A stretch of DNA of 64,000 nt from Branchipolynoe longqiensis (GCA_030323885.1 CM059203.1:1-64000), one strand, 5' to 3'. Numbered from the stretch's first letter, positions 18,117-29,485 are shown. Numbers and translations are program-made. The notes: generated from the letters alone by a model not told the origin.

Positions 18117-18615
18117 NNNNNNNNNNNNNNNNNNNNNNNNNNNNNNNNNNNNNNNNNNNNNNNNNNNNNNNNNNNNNNNNNNNNNNNNNNNNNNNNNNNN
18201 NNNNNNNNNNNNNNNNNNNNNNNNNNNNNNNNNNNNNNNNNNNNNNNNNNNNNNNNNNNNNNNNNNNNNNNNNNNNNNNNNNNNNNNNNNNNNNNNNNNN
18301 NNNNNNNNNNNNNNNNNNNNNNNNNNNNNNNNNNNNNNNNNNNNNNNNNNNNNNNNNNNNNNNNNNNNNNNNNNNNNNNNNNNNNNNNNNNNNNNNNNNN
18401 NNNNNNNNNNNNNNNNNNNNNNNNNNNNNNNNNNNNNNNNNNNNNNNNNNNNNNNNNNNNNNNNNNNNNNNNNNNNNNNNNNNNNNNNNNNNNNNNNNNN
18501 NNNNNNNNNNNNNNNNNNNNNNNNNNNNNNNNNNNNNNNNNNNNNNNNNNNNNNNNNNNNNNNNNNNNNNNNNNNNNNNNNNNNNNNNNNNNNNNNNNNN
18601 NNNNNNNNNNNNNNN
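18117..18615. other. Assembly gap (499 N)
   Basis: Unknown bases. The gap lies between the major capsid gene and a 41-bp tandem array, so it is probably a satellite collapse, and its true length is uncertain. The 3' end of the capsid gene and the right end of the Polinton, if present, must be here. Confidence 0.98.
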
Positions 18616-19391
18616 GACAATTAAAGCTCCAGTTTAAACAAGGTTGTGGGTAGTTAGACAATTAAAGCTCCAGTTTAAACAAGGTTGTGGGTAGATAGAC
18701 AATTAAAGCTCCAGTTTAAACAAGGTTGTGGGTAGATAGACAATTAAAGCTCCAGTTTAAACAAGGTTGTGGGTAGTTAGACAATTAAAGCTCCAGTTTA
18801 AACAAGGTTGTGGGTAGATAGACAATTAAAGTCCAGTTTAAACAAGGTTGTGGGTAGATAGACAATTAAACTCCAGTTTAAACAAGGTTGTGGTAGATAA
18901 ATTAAAGCTAGTTTAAACAAGGTTGTGGGTAGATAGACAATTAAAGCTCCAGTTTAAACAAGGTTGTGGGTAGATAGACAATTAAAGCTCCAGTTTAAAC
19001 AAGGTTGTGGGTAGATAGACAATTAAAGCTCCAGTTTAAACAAGGTTGTGGGTAGTTAGACAATTAAAGCTCCAGTTTAAACAAGGTTGTGGGTAGTTAG
19101 ACAATTAAAGCTCCAGTTTAAACAAGGTTGTGGGTAGATAGACAATTAAAGCTCCAGTTTAAACAAGGTTGTGGGTAGTTAGACAATTAAAGCTCCAGTT
19201 TAAACAAGGTTGTGGGTAGTTAGACAATTAAAGCTCCAGTTTAAACAAGGTTGTGGGTAGATAGACAATTAAAGCTCCAGTTTAAACAAGGTTGTGGGTA
19301 GATAGACAATTAAAGCTCCAGTTTAAACAAGGTTGTGGGTAGATAGACAATTAAAGCTCCAGCTTGAACAAGGTTGTGGGTAGTTAGACAA
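18616..19391. repeat. 41-bp tandem array
   Basis: About 19 copies of a unit containing GACAATTAAAGCTCCAG, TTTAAACAAGG and TTGTGGGTAG; a few copies near 18830-18910 carry small deletions. The last unit runs directly into the terminal repeat of the next MITE (TTAAAGCTGCATTATCC), sharing ATTAAAGCT, so the array may have grown from the edge of that transposon. Confidence 0.9.
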
Positions 19392-19737
19392 TTAAAGCTG
19401 CATTATCCAAAGACATTTTCAAAACCAAAACAATTATCTAGATTTGACTGCACAAATCGGATGTAGGCATAGGTGCACTTATTAAACATTTGTTGCTGCA
19501 TAGAAGGAAGCGCTAAGACACGTTAATAGAAGCTGTTATTGCTGAAGCCTAGGTTGCCAGTATTTTGAATAAAATGGTTGATTGGTTGTTAGTTTTACGT
19601 CCTGGCAACATCTAAGGTTATATAAAGACGGGGGAATTTAAAATAAAAGTTACTAAAGTAGATTATAATGATCAAATCTAATGTATTTATTTAAGAAAAT
19701 TGCAGAAGCTCAAAAACACCGGATTATGCAACTTTAA
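19392..19737. mobile_element. MITE family b (TIR TTAAAGCTGCATTATCC)
   Basis: It begins TTAAAGCTGCATTATCC and ends GGATTATGCAACTTTAA, an imperfect inverted repeat. The interior shares text (GGTGCACTTATTAAACATTTG, GAAGCCTA, TTATTTAAGAAAAT) with copies near 27488, 37231, 49672 and 53211. A SINE family 1 tail (TTACGTCCTGGCAACATC) sits inside. No coding capacity. Confidence 0.65.
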
Positions 19738-20448
19738 GTAAATGATTAAAGGCGCGGGTATCATGCAAAGTTGCAGACTGCGCAGGTGCAGACAATAGGC
19801 CATATAAATAAAGAGCGCATTCCACTCGCAGCGCGCTGCGTGTCGACAAACGCATAGTCCAGTGAAAGCATCAAATTTTCAAAACCAAAGCACTTATCTA
19901 CATTTTATTCTAGATATCCAACTTAGATACACGGATGCACTTAAACCAAATACAAAAAGAATTGGCGATGGTCCCTGCCTGTGCCTGGAGAATCGCCCGC
20001 CCCTCAATTTTCTTAATTCTTTTTTAAACTGTTAAAGATGCATCGGGCTAGCAGCAATTCAACCTTCGTATCAATTTTTAAGTCATTGGATTGACTCAGA
20101 CAGGGTTCGAACACAGGAATTTGAATCCAACGACCTACTAGAATGGGAGGCGGGCGCTCAACTCATTCAGCCATCGCTTCTGGTTACACATTACGTCTAC
20201 GTAAAAAATTAAAAATTAAAATAGAAACCACCCGCCCAACCTAGCCGAGTCAAGCCAATGACTTTAAAATTTATACTTGTCGCTACCTAGCCTGGATTTC
20301 GGCATTACGAGAATAGGACAAGGAGCAGTGGAATGAGGAAGACCAATTGTTCGCGATTAAAGTTTCCCCTGCTTAATCAACTGATGTACAAAAAAAACAT
20401 AGTTCAACTAATGACCGATAGTTGGCAGCACACTACATGATTTGCTGG
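19738..20448. repeat. Intron sequence with SINE family 1 pieces
   Basis: A degraded tRNA-like head of SINE family 1 lies on the - strand at about 20075-20190 (GGGTTCGAACACAGG). An opposite-strand piece lies at about 20235-20340. Otherwise unique AT-rich intron sequence; no exon seen. Confidence 0.5.
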
Positions 20449-20585
20449 TTGTTGGAGTTTTACGTCTTGGCAACATTTAAGGTCATATCAGGACGGGTAG
20501 ACTGCATAATGCTGGCTCCTGTAGACTACAACCCCCGTCCTGATATGACCTTAGATGTTGTCAGGACGTAAAACTCCAACAACCA
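20449..20585. repeat. Palindrome of two SINE tails
   Basis: About 52 bp starting TGGTTGTTGGAGTTTTACGT at 20449-20500 face a near-perfect reverse complement at about 20533-20585, with about 32 nt between. Both arms are the tail of SINE family 1, so two tails are joined head to head. Confidence 0.8.
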
Positions 20586-20879
20586 ACTACACTACAACCT
20601 CGAGCAAGGTGTTAGTCCACCATGGCTATTCTCTCAGTATCACGCATCAAGGGCACCTCTGACAAAAATAAATTAAAATTATAAAATTAAAAAATGGGAA
20701 TCTGAATCCTGACAAAATTTGCCCAACTCTGCAACAGCGCTACAAATTCATAAATAACGGGGGGGAAAGAGGCGAAAGGAGGGGGAAAATGGGGGGGATT
20801 TTAAACAAAAGGGGGGGAAAAAAAGTAGGAATGTTACTATTTGTGATTGGGGTGAGTGAGTAAAGGTGGTAGTGCTCAC

Positions 20880-21034
20880 CGACTTGACCTGTTGAACATT
20901 TTGGGTGGCGTAGTTTTGAAGACGGGTGACTTGGTGAGGGGACGCGGGAAGCCGGAGCAGGCGTAAACCATCCGCTCCTGAATCAACTCGCGAAGCCGCT
21001 TCACCCACAACTGTTTCGTGTCCAGCGAGGACGC
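20880..21034 (-). CDS. TRIO: Trio-like RhoGEF, exon ending PH domain 1
   Basis: A 155-nt exon. The acceptor on - is CTTCTTCGCAG before GCGTCC; the donor is AGTCG/GTGAGC. The first 20 or so residues (ASSLDTKQLWVKRLRELIQ) are the C-terminal alpha helix that closes the PH domain of the first GEF module in Trio/Kalirin, followed by a Pro/Ser-rich linker. It enters in phase 0 from the exon at 24684-24788 and leaves after two bases of a codon. No further downstream exon is visible in 1-20879, so the next intron is at least 20.9 kb and contains the Polinton. Confidence 0.9.
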
Positions 21035-21062
21035 CTGCGAAGAAGCATGTGAGCGACATAAA

Positions 21063-21352
21063 GTAGAGCTTGTTTTATTTAACGACGCCTCTAGAGCAAA
21101 TTGATTTTTATCATTGGCTATTGGACATCAAACATATGGTCATTCTGACATTTTTCTTTGAGGAAACCTGCTGCTACCACATAAGCTACTCTTTCCAATA
21201 AGCATCAAGGGGTCTTTTATATGCACTTTCCCACAGACAGGACAGCACATACCACAGCCTTTGGTGAACCAGTTCTGGACCACTGAGCAGGATCGATCAG
21301 ATGATCGACACCTTCACAGGTGGACACTCTACCGCCTGAGCTACGTCCCGGC
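21063..21352 (-). mobile_element. tRNA-headed SINE family 2
   Basis: Read on -, it begins with a tRNA-like head, CGGGACGTAGCTCAGGCGGT then AGAGTGTCCACC, and ends in the conserved body and tail (GACGCCTCTAGAGC, AACAAGCTCT). Further copies lie at 44894, 46469 and 55884. Confidence 0.75.
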
Positions 21353-22605
21353 CCCTGCGCACGACCAAGTCAACTGGCAATATACGAAGCGCGTGGGATG
21401 CCATTTCACGAAGCAAAACGACAAGTGCAAGACCCTTGTGTCCTTCCAGATTCTTGGAGCAGCGAAAGCCAACTGGTCCCACCAGGTGCATAGCCAGGTT
21501 CTAAACTTTGGAAAGCGCAAGCGCATAAAAAAGGGGCCATGACGCATACCAAGTTATTTCAAATTCATTATACATTTTAATTTTGTATTTAACATCAAAA
21601 CACAAAGATTTTACACTTTTAAAGGAAGTACACGATTGTTATTTTGTATTTATAATTTTTGTGAAACAAGGAAGACGCAACTTTTATCGCACACGAGAAA
21701 TAAAGAGTTAAAGAAATTGTTGAAAAGGGACCACATTTGAAGAATGCGCAATGCGATAATGTGAAATTAGAATCTGTCAGGAAGCCTAGAGCTTTAGAAG
21801 ACAAACTAACTATTCATGGCGGTTTAACTAACTAACTAATGGCGGTTTAACTAACTAATCTTCAGTTTATTACTACCACACGGTGGCGGTCTCGACTACG
21901 CTGACCCTTGCTGCGTTAGAAGGACCAGCAGGTGGCAGCACGCTAGTGGGGCGAGCGGTCCCAATGGTGAATCGTTCCACGCCCTCCTAACGCCCACCCC
22001 ACCCCCATTGCAGGTTACCCGTTACCTGGGTTTGCGATGCCAAGACAGTTCTATTCTGACCTACATGGAATAAACCAAGAAGGAACCCGAAGACTGAAGC
22101 ATTAACGGGGTGTCGGTCCCTCACTTATTTACCCCAAAGACAGAAGCTGGTCCAGCACAACAAATCACAACTGACTGTCTTTTCAAAAGTGGATCAATTG
22201 TCTAACTACCCACAAGCGCTAGATATTACTATCTATATTCACTAAATATTTACTATTCGCTAAATATTACTAAAATAACCACAGTCAAGAACATCAACAA
22301 TATTTAGCGCAGAACTGCTCAAACAAAATCCATGCGATACATTGTCCAATGTTATAGGGAGAACCAATCCCTCGCCACTGGTTGCAGCTGAACTATACAT
22401 GTATTGTGACGTCAGACAGAAGCGACAGGTTGAAGCACAAACTTGATAAAGTATCCATAAAATGGCTTCAATTCACTATTATTGAAATGAGGCTTGGGAT
22501 ATGTTCCTTGCTGGAGGGTGGAGTGGATTATGATACCGTTATATTGCAGTGGATTGCTTGTGCAAAACGCGCTGATATAATTAGTGGCGCGTCGGCTCAA
22601 GCTTG
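21353..22605. other. Intron sequence, no gene seen
   Basis: Mixed unique sequence with a short duplicated ATGGCGGTTTAACTAACTAA near 21815-21860. A CTCF-like motif at 21925 is listed separately. No exon of Trio or other gene recognised. Confidence 0.5.
21925..21938 (+). promoter_or_regulatory. CTCF-like motif
   Basis: CCAGCAGGTGGCAG matches the 14-base core CCASYAGRKGGCRS at every position. Binding is inference. Confidence 0.5.
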
Positions 22606-23475
22606 AGGCAGCGTTATTTCATAAGGGAACTCTACCACGTTGTCTGAGTGTTCCCCCGGCTTACATGACTCTCACACCTGAGAGGGGACATTGAGGTAGC
22701 GTTATTTCATACAGGAACTCTACCACGTTGTCTGAGTGTTCCCGGCTTACATGACTCTCACACCTGAGAGGGGACATTGAGGCAGCGTTATTTCATACAT
22801 GAGCTCTACCACGTTGTCTGAGTGTTCCCCGGCTTACATGACTCTCACACCTGAGAGGGGACATTGAGGCAGCGTTATTTCATACAGGAACTCTACCACG
22901 TTGTCTGAGTGTTCCCCGGCTTACGTGACTCTCCACCTGGAGGGACATTGAGGCAGCGTTATTTCTACATGAGCTCTACCACGTTGTCTGAAGTGTTCCC
23001 CGGCTTACGTGACTCTCACACTGAGAGGGGACATTGAGGCAGCGTTATTTCATACATGACTCTACCACGTTGTTGAGTGTTCCCCGGCTTACGTGACTCT
23101 CACACCTGAGAGGGGACATTGAGGCAGCGTTATTTCATACAGGAACTCTACCACGTTGTCTGAGTGTCCCCGGCTTACGTGACTCTCACACCTGAGAGGG
23201 GACATTGAGGCAGCGTTATTTCATACAGGAACTCTACCACGTTGTCTGAGTGTCCCCGGCTTACGTGACTCTCACACCTGAGAGGGGACATTGAGGCAGC
23301 GTTATTTCATACAGGAACTCTACCACGTTGTCTGAGTGTCCCCGGCTTACGTGACTCTCACACCTGAGAGGGGACATTGAGGCAGTGTTATTTCATACAT
23401 GAGCTCTACCACGTTGTCTGAGTGTCCCCGGCTTACATGACTCTCACACCTGAGAGGGGACATTGAGGCAGAACG
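22606..23475. repeat. 86-87-bp tandem array
   Basis: About ten copies of a unit with ACATTGAGGCAGCGTTATTT, GAACTCTACCACGTTGTCTG, TCCCCGGCTTA and GACTCTCACACCTGAGAGG. CTCTCACACCTGAGAG can fold as a short hairpin. No relation to a nearby exon was found. Confidence 0.9.
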
Positions 23476-23576
23476 GGCCCGATAGTCACAGCGTAACCAT
23501 GGTGGCCCTTACAGTTGATAAGGCCGTAAATAATTTAAAAGAATCGGTAGTTTCAAGATATATACAAACTAGTTTG

Positions 23577-23900
23577 TTTTTGTTGTTTTACGTCCTAGCA
23601 ACATCTAAGGTCATATCAGGAGGGGTACCGACTTGTGACAGTGTGCACTCATGGCGACTTTATAGTGCTGTCCCACTGGGAAACCAGGCCGCTGGCACCA
23701 TGACCTGGTATCCCACTCAGTCACATTATCCTGACACCGAGCCAACCAGTCCTTGTCCTATCCTAATAATGCCAAGCGCCAGGCTAGGAAGCAACAAGTA
23801 TCAATTTTAAAGTCATTGGTTTGACTCGACCAGGGTTCGAACCCACGACCTACCAACATGGGAGACGGATGCTCTAACTCATTCGGCCATCCCGTCTGGT
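23577..23900 (-). mobile_element. tRNA-headed SINE family 1, near full length
   Basis: On -, the head reads GGATGGCCGAATGAGTTAGA with a B box GGTTCGAACCC. The body contains GTCAGGATAATGTGACTGAG, and the tail reads TAGATGTTGCTAGGACGTAA. This is the reference copy for many fragments in the window. Confidence 0.8.
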
Positions 23901-24035
23901 ACATATACAAACTATGATTACTTAGGTCTTTGCTGGACGAAGGTCATTAGACCTGTATATATCCAGATCATTGTCTGATTGTCATATTCAATCATGATAA
24001 TTACAGTCACTGCTTCAGTCCTCCCTGATCCAGGA

Positions 24036-24403
24036 CAGGGATGAAAGTGGTCTCCGGAAAAAAACGCGAAAATCAGGCCGAGACCCTGGCGCCACCTAGT
24101 GGGTTCTGACAGAACCAACGGCAAATTTCTGCAAAAATGCGGATATTCCCCCATAGGATTATCACTGTCAGGGAATCGTGGGGAAAATGCCAGAAGTAAA
24201 GTTTCAACTTTCCTTTGTATTATCGCCATGCCTAACTTTCTTGTTTGGGTTTTATGTTCTAGCAACATCTAAGGTCATATGAGAATAGGATTCGGACTAA
24301 TGAATTGCTGTCATAAATATATCCTGATTCCATTGCAGTTTGTCAGTGAATATAACAAATAAAACACAGAAATCCGCGAAATCGCAGAGATCTTTCATCG
24401 CTG
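24036..24403. mobile_element. MITE family a copy
   Basis: It starts CAGGGATGAAAGTGGTCTCC and ends GATCTTTCATCGCTG, with interior text shared with 996-1366 and 59900-60219. A SINE family 1 tail is inserted near 24243. It carries the CTCF-like motif at 24089. Confidence 0.65.
24089..24102 (-). promoter_or_regulatory. CTCF-like motif
   Basis: On - it reads CCACTAGGTGGCGC, a full match to CCASYAGRKGGCRS, inside a MITE. Confidence 0.5.
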
Positions 24404-24683
24404 CTAGGAAGCAGCAGAGAATGACTCAGTCTCAGCAGACAGTCGGACATAGATGAGAATGGCCTGACAAAAACAAAGATCAGGAAAATATTTAATGAAA
24501 TTTTAGGACTTCTAAAGTGACGGGAGAAACCCACCAAGCAACGACGCAGCCGTCCGGGGAGAAGAAGGTGCGCAGTATTTTGACCATATCTGGGTAAAAA
24601 ATTGGGCAGATCAAAAAGCCGGAATTGCGGATTTATCCGGAAGATTCTCATCTATGCTCGTTAGAAACAAAGGATGAACTTAC

Positions 24684-24788
24684 ACGTAAGATAATCTTGT
24701 AGTCTGAGATGGGGGCCACTGTACCCGTCCACAGAGCAAACTTGCACTCATCCCCTTCGATGTGCTCCGTGACACCGATATCGTTCAT
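24684..24788 (-). CDS. TRIO: Trio-like RhoGEF, PH domain 1 central exon
   Basis: 105 nt, 35 codons, phase 0 at both ends. The acceptor is TGTTTTGCAG; the donor is TTACGT/GTAAGT. The peptide includes GVTEHIEGDECKFALWTG, the beta-strand part of the Trio/Kalirin PH1 domain. It follows the exon at 26386-26592 and is followed by that at 20880-21034. Confidence 0.93.
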
Positions 24789-24831
24789 CTGCAAAACAAA
24801 GTCACACACAGATGAAAGCAGTCACTCCCGC

Positions 24832-25236
24832 AGATAAAAGATTCACCCCGTAATTACAGTAGGGGTGAAGAACAACCCATTAGAAAAAGTGGCGAGGGGC
24901 GCGGTAAATGAAATGAGCAGATAAATTCTTAATTTAAGAAGCGAAATATATTCTTCACATATATCTTAAAATTTACCCACTAATTTTGATTTGACAAATA
25001 TAATAAAACATGTAGTTTTAATAGACTTTAAAAGTAAAATCGACTGCATTCTATGGTCGCCATCTTTTCTTTTTGCATCCGCTCCCATTTCACCAACTCT
25101 GTGCCGATATAAGTAGCCATTAGATACTGGAACCAGGAAGTCCACTTCCTGTTCCATACTAAAGCTCTTTTCGCCCGTATTTAGACTCCGCTGTCATTCA
25201 CCCCTACTGCAAGTATGGTGTGAATCTTTTATCTAT
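24832..25236. mobile_element. MITE with about 40-bp TIRs
   Basis: The left end AGATAAAAGATTCACCCCGT with CAGTAGGGGTGAA nearby is mirrored at the right by TTCACCCCTACTGC and GTGTGAATCTTTTATCT. The interior is non-coding. It sits in the intron between two PH exons. Confidence 0.65.
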
Positions 25237-25469
25237 TACTCCAGCAGAGCTGTCTGCAGGACAGACTGGGTTATGGACAACATCCACAAGATTTGTCCAA
25301 TCTAAACAGATAAATATATTTATCTATCATAGCCAGCCACTTTTGAAGTGCAGAATTAATTAAATCATGTCGATTAATAGACTTTAAAACTTAAATGGAG
25401 AGCATCCAGTGGCTGCCATCTTGTTTTTCTATTTTTTGTTATTCCGAGTTCCTCCACTCTACGCCATTA
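25237..25469. other. Intron sequence, no gene seen
   Basis: Unique intron sequence; a related stretch (GACTTTAAA-GTAAAATCGA...GCCGCCATCTT type) occurs near 25020, 25380 and 51800, so part of it is repetitive. Confidence 0.4.
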
Positions 25470-26290
25470 TAGATAAACACTACAATGCATTAAATCTAGT
25501 AATAATATATGTGTCGTATATATGGTATATTACGACCATAGATTTAATACAACTACTACAATGCATTAAATCTAGTAATAATATAATATGTGTAGTATAT
25601 ATAGTATATTACGACCATAGATTTAATACAACTACTACAATGCATTAAATCTAGTAATAATATAATATGTGTAGTATATATAGTATATTACGACCATAGA
25701 TTTAATACAACTACTACAAAGCATTAAATCTAGCAATAATATAATATGTGTATTATATATAGTATATTACGACCATAGATTAAATAAACTACTACAAAGC
25801 ATTAAATCTAGCAATAATATAATATGTGTATTATAAGTTATATTACGACCATAGATTTAAACAACTACTACAAAGCATTAAATCTAGCAATAATATAATA
25901 TGTGTAGTATATATAGTACATTACGACCATAGATTTAATACAACTACTACAAAGCATTAAATCTAGCAATAATATAATATGTGTATTATATATAGTATAT
26001 TACGACCATAGATTTAATACAACTACTACAAAGCATTAAGTCTAGCAATAATATAATATGTGTATTATATATAGTATATTACGACCATAGATTTAATACA
26101 ACTACTACAAAGCATTAAATCCAGCAATAATATAATATGTGTATTATATATAGTACATTACGACCATAGATTTAATACAACTACTACAAAGCATTAAATC
26201 TAGCAATAATATAATATGTGTAGTATATATAGTATATTACGACCATAGATTTAATACAACTACTACAATGCATTAAATCTAGTAATAATA
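25470..26290. repeat. 79-bp AT-rich tandem array
   Basis: About ten copies of a unit with CAACTACTACAAAGCATTAA, ATCTAGCAATAATATAATAT and TATATTACGACCATAGATTT. Units vary by small deletions. Confidence 0.9.
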
Positions 26291-26385
26291 ATATATTGCA
26301 CATTCAGAGCTATAAAAAATACACCAACAAACGAAGGTTGTTTTTTTTTTTAAATAAAAAGAAGGAAAGTCAGTTGCGCACTTAC

Positions 26386-26592
26386 CATGAGTTTAAACTT
26401 GTATGCGTATCTGGACTTGCCGTTGCTATCCTTTACTTCCTTAGCAACTACGAAACACATTTCGAAGAGAAATATGTGTCGCTCGCGTCCTTTCTTGATG
26501 ATCTGCTTCGGGTCCCACACAGTGAAATGGTCTTGAAGTAAAACCTCTCCAAGTAGGTCAAGATTCTCCTGCAAATTGCCCAGTTTGAGTCC
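26386..26592 (-). CDS. TRIO: Trio-like RhoGEF, DH-PH junction exon
   Basis: 207 nt, 69 codons, phase 0. The acceptor is CAACTACATCAG and the donor is CTCATG/GTAAGT. It codes the end of the DH domain and the first strands of PH1, including KKGRERHIFLFEM and YAYKFKL, hallmarks of the Trio/Kalirin GEF1 PH domain. The downstream exon continues directly. Confidence 0.95.
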
Positions 26593-26716
26593 CTGATGTA
26601 GTTGTAGGGAGGCAGAGGTGAAAGAGAAACACACATGCACACACCGCCACGAACAGCAACACGCAACACACAGTGAACAGCCGCAGGGTGGCGGGTTGAC
26701 GTCCTAGCAACATCGA

Positions 26717-27430
26717 AACACTCAGTAAACAGTCAGTAGTCACTAAACAGCCAGTGAACAGTCAGTAAACAGTCAGTAGTCAGTAAACAGCCAGTGAACA
26801 GTCAGTAAAACAGCCAGTGAACAGTCAGTAAACAGTCAGTAAACAGTCAGTGAACAGTCAGTGAACAGTCAGTAAACAGTCAGTAGACAGTCAGAACAGT
26901 CAGTAGACAGTAAGTAAACAGTCAGTAGACAATCAGTAAAGAGTCAGTAAAACAGCCAGTAAACAGTCAGTAAAACAGTCAGTAAACAGAGAGCAGACAG
27001 TCAGTAAACAGTCAGTAAACAGTCAGTAAACAGTCAGTAAACAGTCAGTAAACAGTCAGTAAAACGGTAAATGAACAGTCAGTAAACAGTCAGTAGTCAG
27101 TAAACAGCAAGTGAGCAGTCAGTAGTCAGTAAACAGTCAGTCAGTAAAACAGCCAGTGAACAGTCAGTAAACAGTCAGTAGACAGTCAGTAAACAGTCAG
27201 TAAAACAGTCAGTAAACAGTGAGCAGACAGTCTGTAAGCAGCCAGTAAACAGTCCATAAGCAGTCAGTAAACAGTCCATAAGCAGTCAGTAAACAGTCAG
27301 TAAAAGTCAGTAAACGGTCAGTAAAACAGTCAGTAAAACAGTCAGTAAAACAGTCAGTAAACAGTCAGAAAACAGTCTGTAAACAGTCAGTAGACATTCT
27401 GTAAACAGTCAGTAAACAGTCTGTAAACGC
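26717..27430. repeat. 11-bp tandem array (ACAGTCAGTAA)
   Basis: About 60 copies of ACAGTCAGTAA and near variants. On the Trio strand each unit reads TTACTGACTGT and contains a branch-point-like TTACTGAC. The array ends about 125 nt upstream of the acceptor of exon 26386-26592. Confidence 0.9.
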
Positions 27431-27487
27431 ATGTTCTACCAGACAACAGCTAGACGTCTACAAAACTACTTTCAACTAAGTCACCTT

Positions 27488-27802
27488 ATAGTTGCACGGT
27501 CCGACAAAAGCAAAACACTTCTCTAGATCCGCGCCTACATATCTAACGTAGATACTGGTGCACACATTAAGCATCTGTCGCCACATTGGAGGGCACACTG
27601 AGTCAATTTAATAGAACCTAGTGCTCCTGAAGCCTATTCGGTAAGAGCTTTGGCATGTTTACACTTCAAATATCTCCCGAGTTAGTCAGTTAAAAGAAAA
27701 GTTACTTCAAAGTAACACATGATAGAATACAATGATCAATCTAATCTATTTATCTCAGAAAATGACAGAAACTCAAAACCATCGGACTGTGCCACTTTAA
27801 AG
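27488..27802. mobile_element. MITE family b copy
   Basis: The ends are TATAGTTGCACGGTCCGAC and CATCGGACTGTGCCACTTTA, with interior text shared with 37231-37680 (TTATCTCAGAAAATGACAGA). Confidence 0.6.
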
Positions 27803-28296
27803 TGGGACATTGGGGGGGGGGGAGCACACAAACATGGTTACAAATCGGCACTGGGACCCAGGTACCAGTGTGGTGACGACACTGCATTCAGGACGGGCAT
27901 TACACCACATTATTGCATTATGCAGTCGTTAGTTTGACGCGCAGTTTACTATACACGGATTAAAGTCATATCCAATCAAATTTCTTGAGGGGAAAAAAGC
28001 GTAAAATTGCCTTCTGGAAAATTGTCCACAATTCTCCAGCAAAGCTGAGCCAATGAGTGGCCATAAGGTCTTTGGGGAAAATCGCGGAAATCAGCATCTC
28101 GTCCCTTATTGTTGTTCATGCTGCTATTATTATTACTATTACTATTATATCATCATTATCATCATCATAATTGTGTTTAGTGTGGTCATTCACAACACAA
28201 AGTTCAAATCTTCCACCAGACTGTCTTACTGATGGAAGATTTAAACTATTTTCTTTGAATGAACTACTCTAAAACTATGATGACAATGAAATAATA

Positions 28297-28327
<31 letters not shown>

Positions 28328-28744
28328 TGATAATAATGATGATAATAATAATAATAATGATAATAATGACAATAATAATGATAATAATAATGACAATAAT
28401 AATGATAATAATAATAAATTTCCTGGAGGACAATTTTACACTTTTTTAACTTTAAAAAATTTGATCGGAGGTGACTTTCATCCTTGATTAGTAAGTGCGC
28501 GTTAAACTAACGACTGCTTTGACTACACCACATTGAACGGAGTCTAATCCCAAGATCATGTCAACACAACATCGCCACTTACATCTATTTAAACACAGTT
28601 CTGTGACTTGGTTTCAACTCCAAACTTTCACCAATTTTAACGGATTCGATTCATAGCAAAAGTTGTCTCTGAATTCACATATGAACTATTTCATTATTCT
28701 AGATTATCTGATTATAATTCACGTCAAATGTTTGATTGTATTAA
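27803..28744. repeat. Intron sequence with AAT/GAT microsatellite
   Basis: An impure AAT/GAT microsatellite lies at about 28285-28420. A degraded piece of MITE family a text lies near 27985-28110 and 28425-28490. No exon seen. Confidence 0.5.
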
Positions 28745-28988
28745 GGGGCCGTCCAGAGTTGTCAACATTTTCACAGTCGTACAAAGAGTACTACTTTCCA
28801 GACCCCCCCCCCCCGCCCCCAAAGTAGTACAGATCAACATTTTACATACGATTTAATTCACATTATTAGTGTAAATTAAATATCAACATCTTATTCAGCG
28901 ATAAACGTCATACATTACTGATACCCCCTTCCCACACGCCAATTGTACGCTTTGCGTGATTGAAAATGTTGGTAACTTTGGACGGCCC
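28745..28988. mobile_element. MITE family c (TIR GGGCCGTCCARAGTT)
   Basis: GGGGCCGTCCAGAGTTGTCA at the left mirrors GTTGGTAACTTTGGACGGCC at the right. A C run lies at 28801-28815. A second copy, with nested insertions, lies at 47933-48590. Confidence 0.7.
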
Positions 28989-29219
28989 GCTAAGAAAAAA
29001 AGAGAAGAAAAAAAAGGGTTAGGTAGTAATTTGTAGAGCGTTCTTTGAGTTTCCTTTGTGTGTGCATGCATTGTGTGTTTTGTGCCGTCCACCTGCTTTT
29101 ATGGTGCTGAATGAGCGCACACTTCACCAGCTCGTCTAGGCATTACTAGGACAGGGCAAGTAACTGCAATGGGGAATATACATTTCAGGGTTTCAAATTG
29201 ACCCTGCTTAATCAACGAT

Positions 29220-29485
29220 TATATGTTTGTTTGTTGTTGTTTTACGTCCTACCAACATCTAAGGTCATATCAGGACGGGTCAACGATTTTAACAACCTCC
29301 CTCTCCTAACCTCCCGCCCCCCCCCCCTAAACAAATATTAAAAAATATATCGGAAAGAGTAGCCTATGTGGCGGTTACCTTCAAAGAAATATGTCAGAAT
29401 GACCATATGTTTGACGTCCAATAGCCGATGATACGAAAATCAATACGCTCTAGAGGCATCGTTAAATAAAACAAGCTTTACTTTG
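29220..29485. mobile_element. SINE fragments (families 1 and 2)
   Basis: A family 1 tail at about 29225-29283 (TTACGTCCTACCAACATC) and a reverse family 2 piece at about 29345-29485 (AGAGTAGCCTATGTGGCGG, CTCTAGAGGCATCG). Confidence 0.6.

Noticed and set aside
18616..19391. CRISPR-like array
   Set aside because: Units are head-to-tail repeats without unique spacers, in eukaryotic DNA.
1483..20000. Terminal inverted repeats of the Polinton
   Set aside because: I compared the text at 1.4-3 kb with 18.6-20 kb and saw no convincing inverted match; the right side is a satellite and a MITE.
23820..23900. tRNA genes
   Set aside because: The tRNA-like heads here and at 29940-30008, 42238 and 42822 continue into conserved SINE bodies and lack complete cloverleaf pairing.
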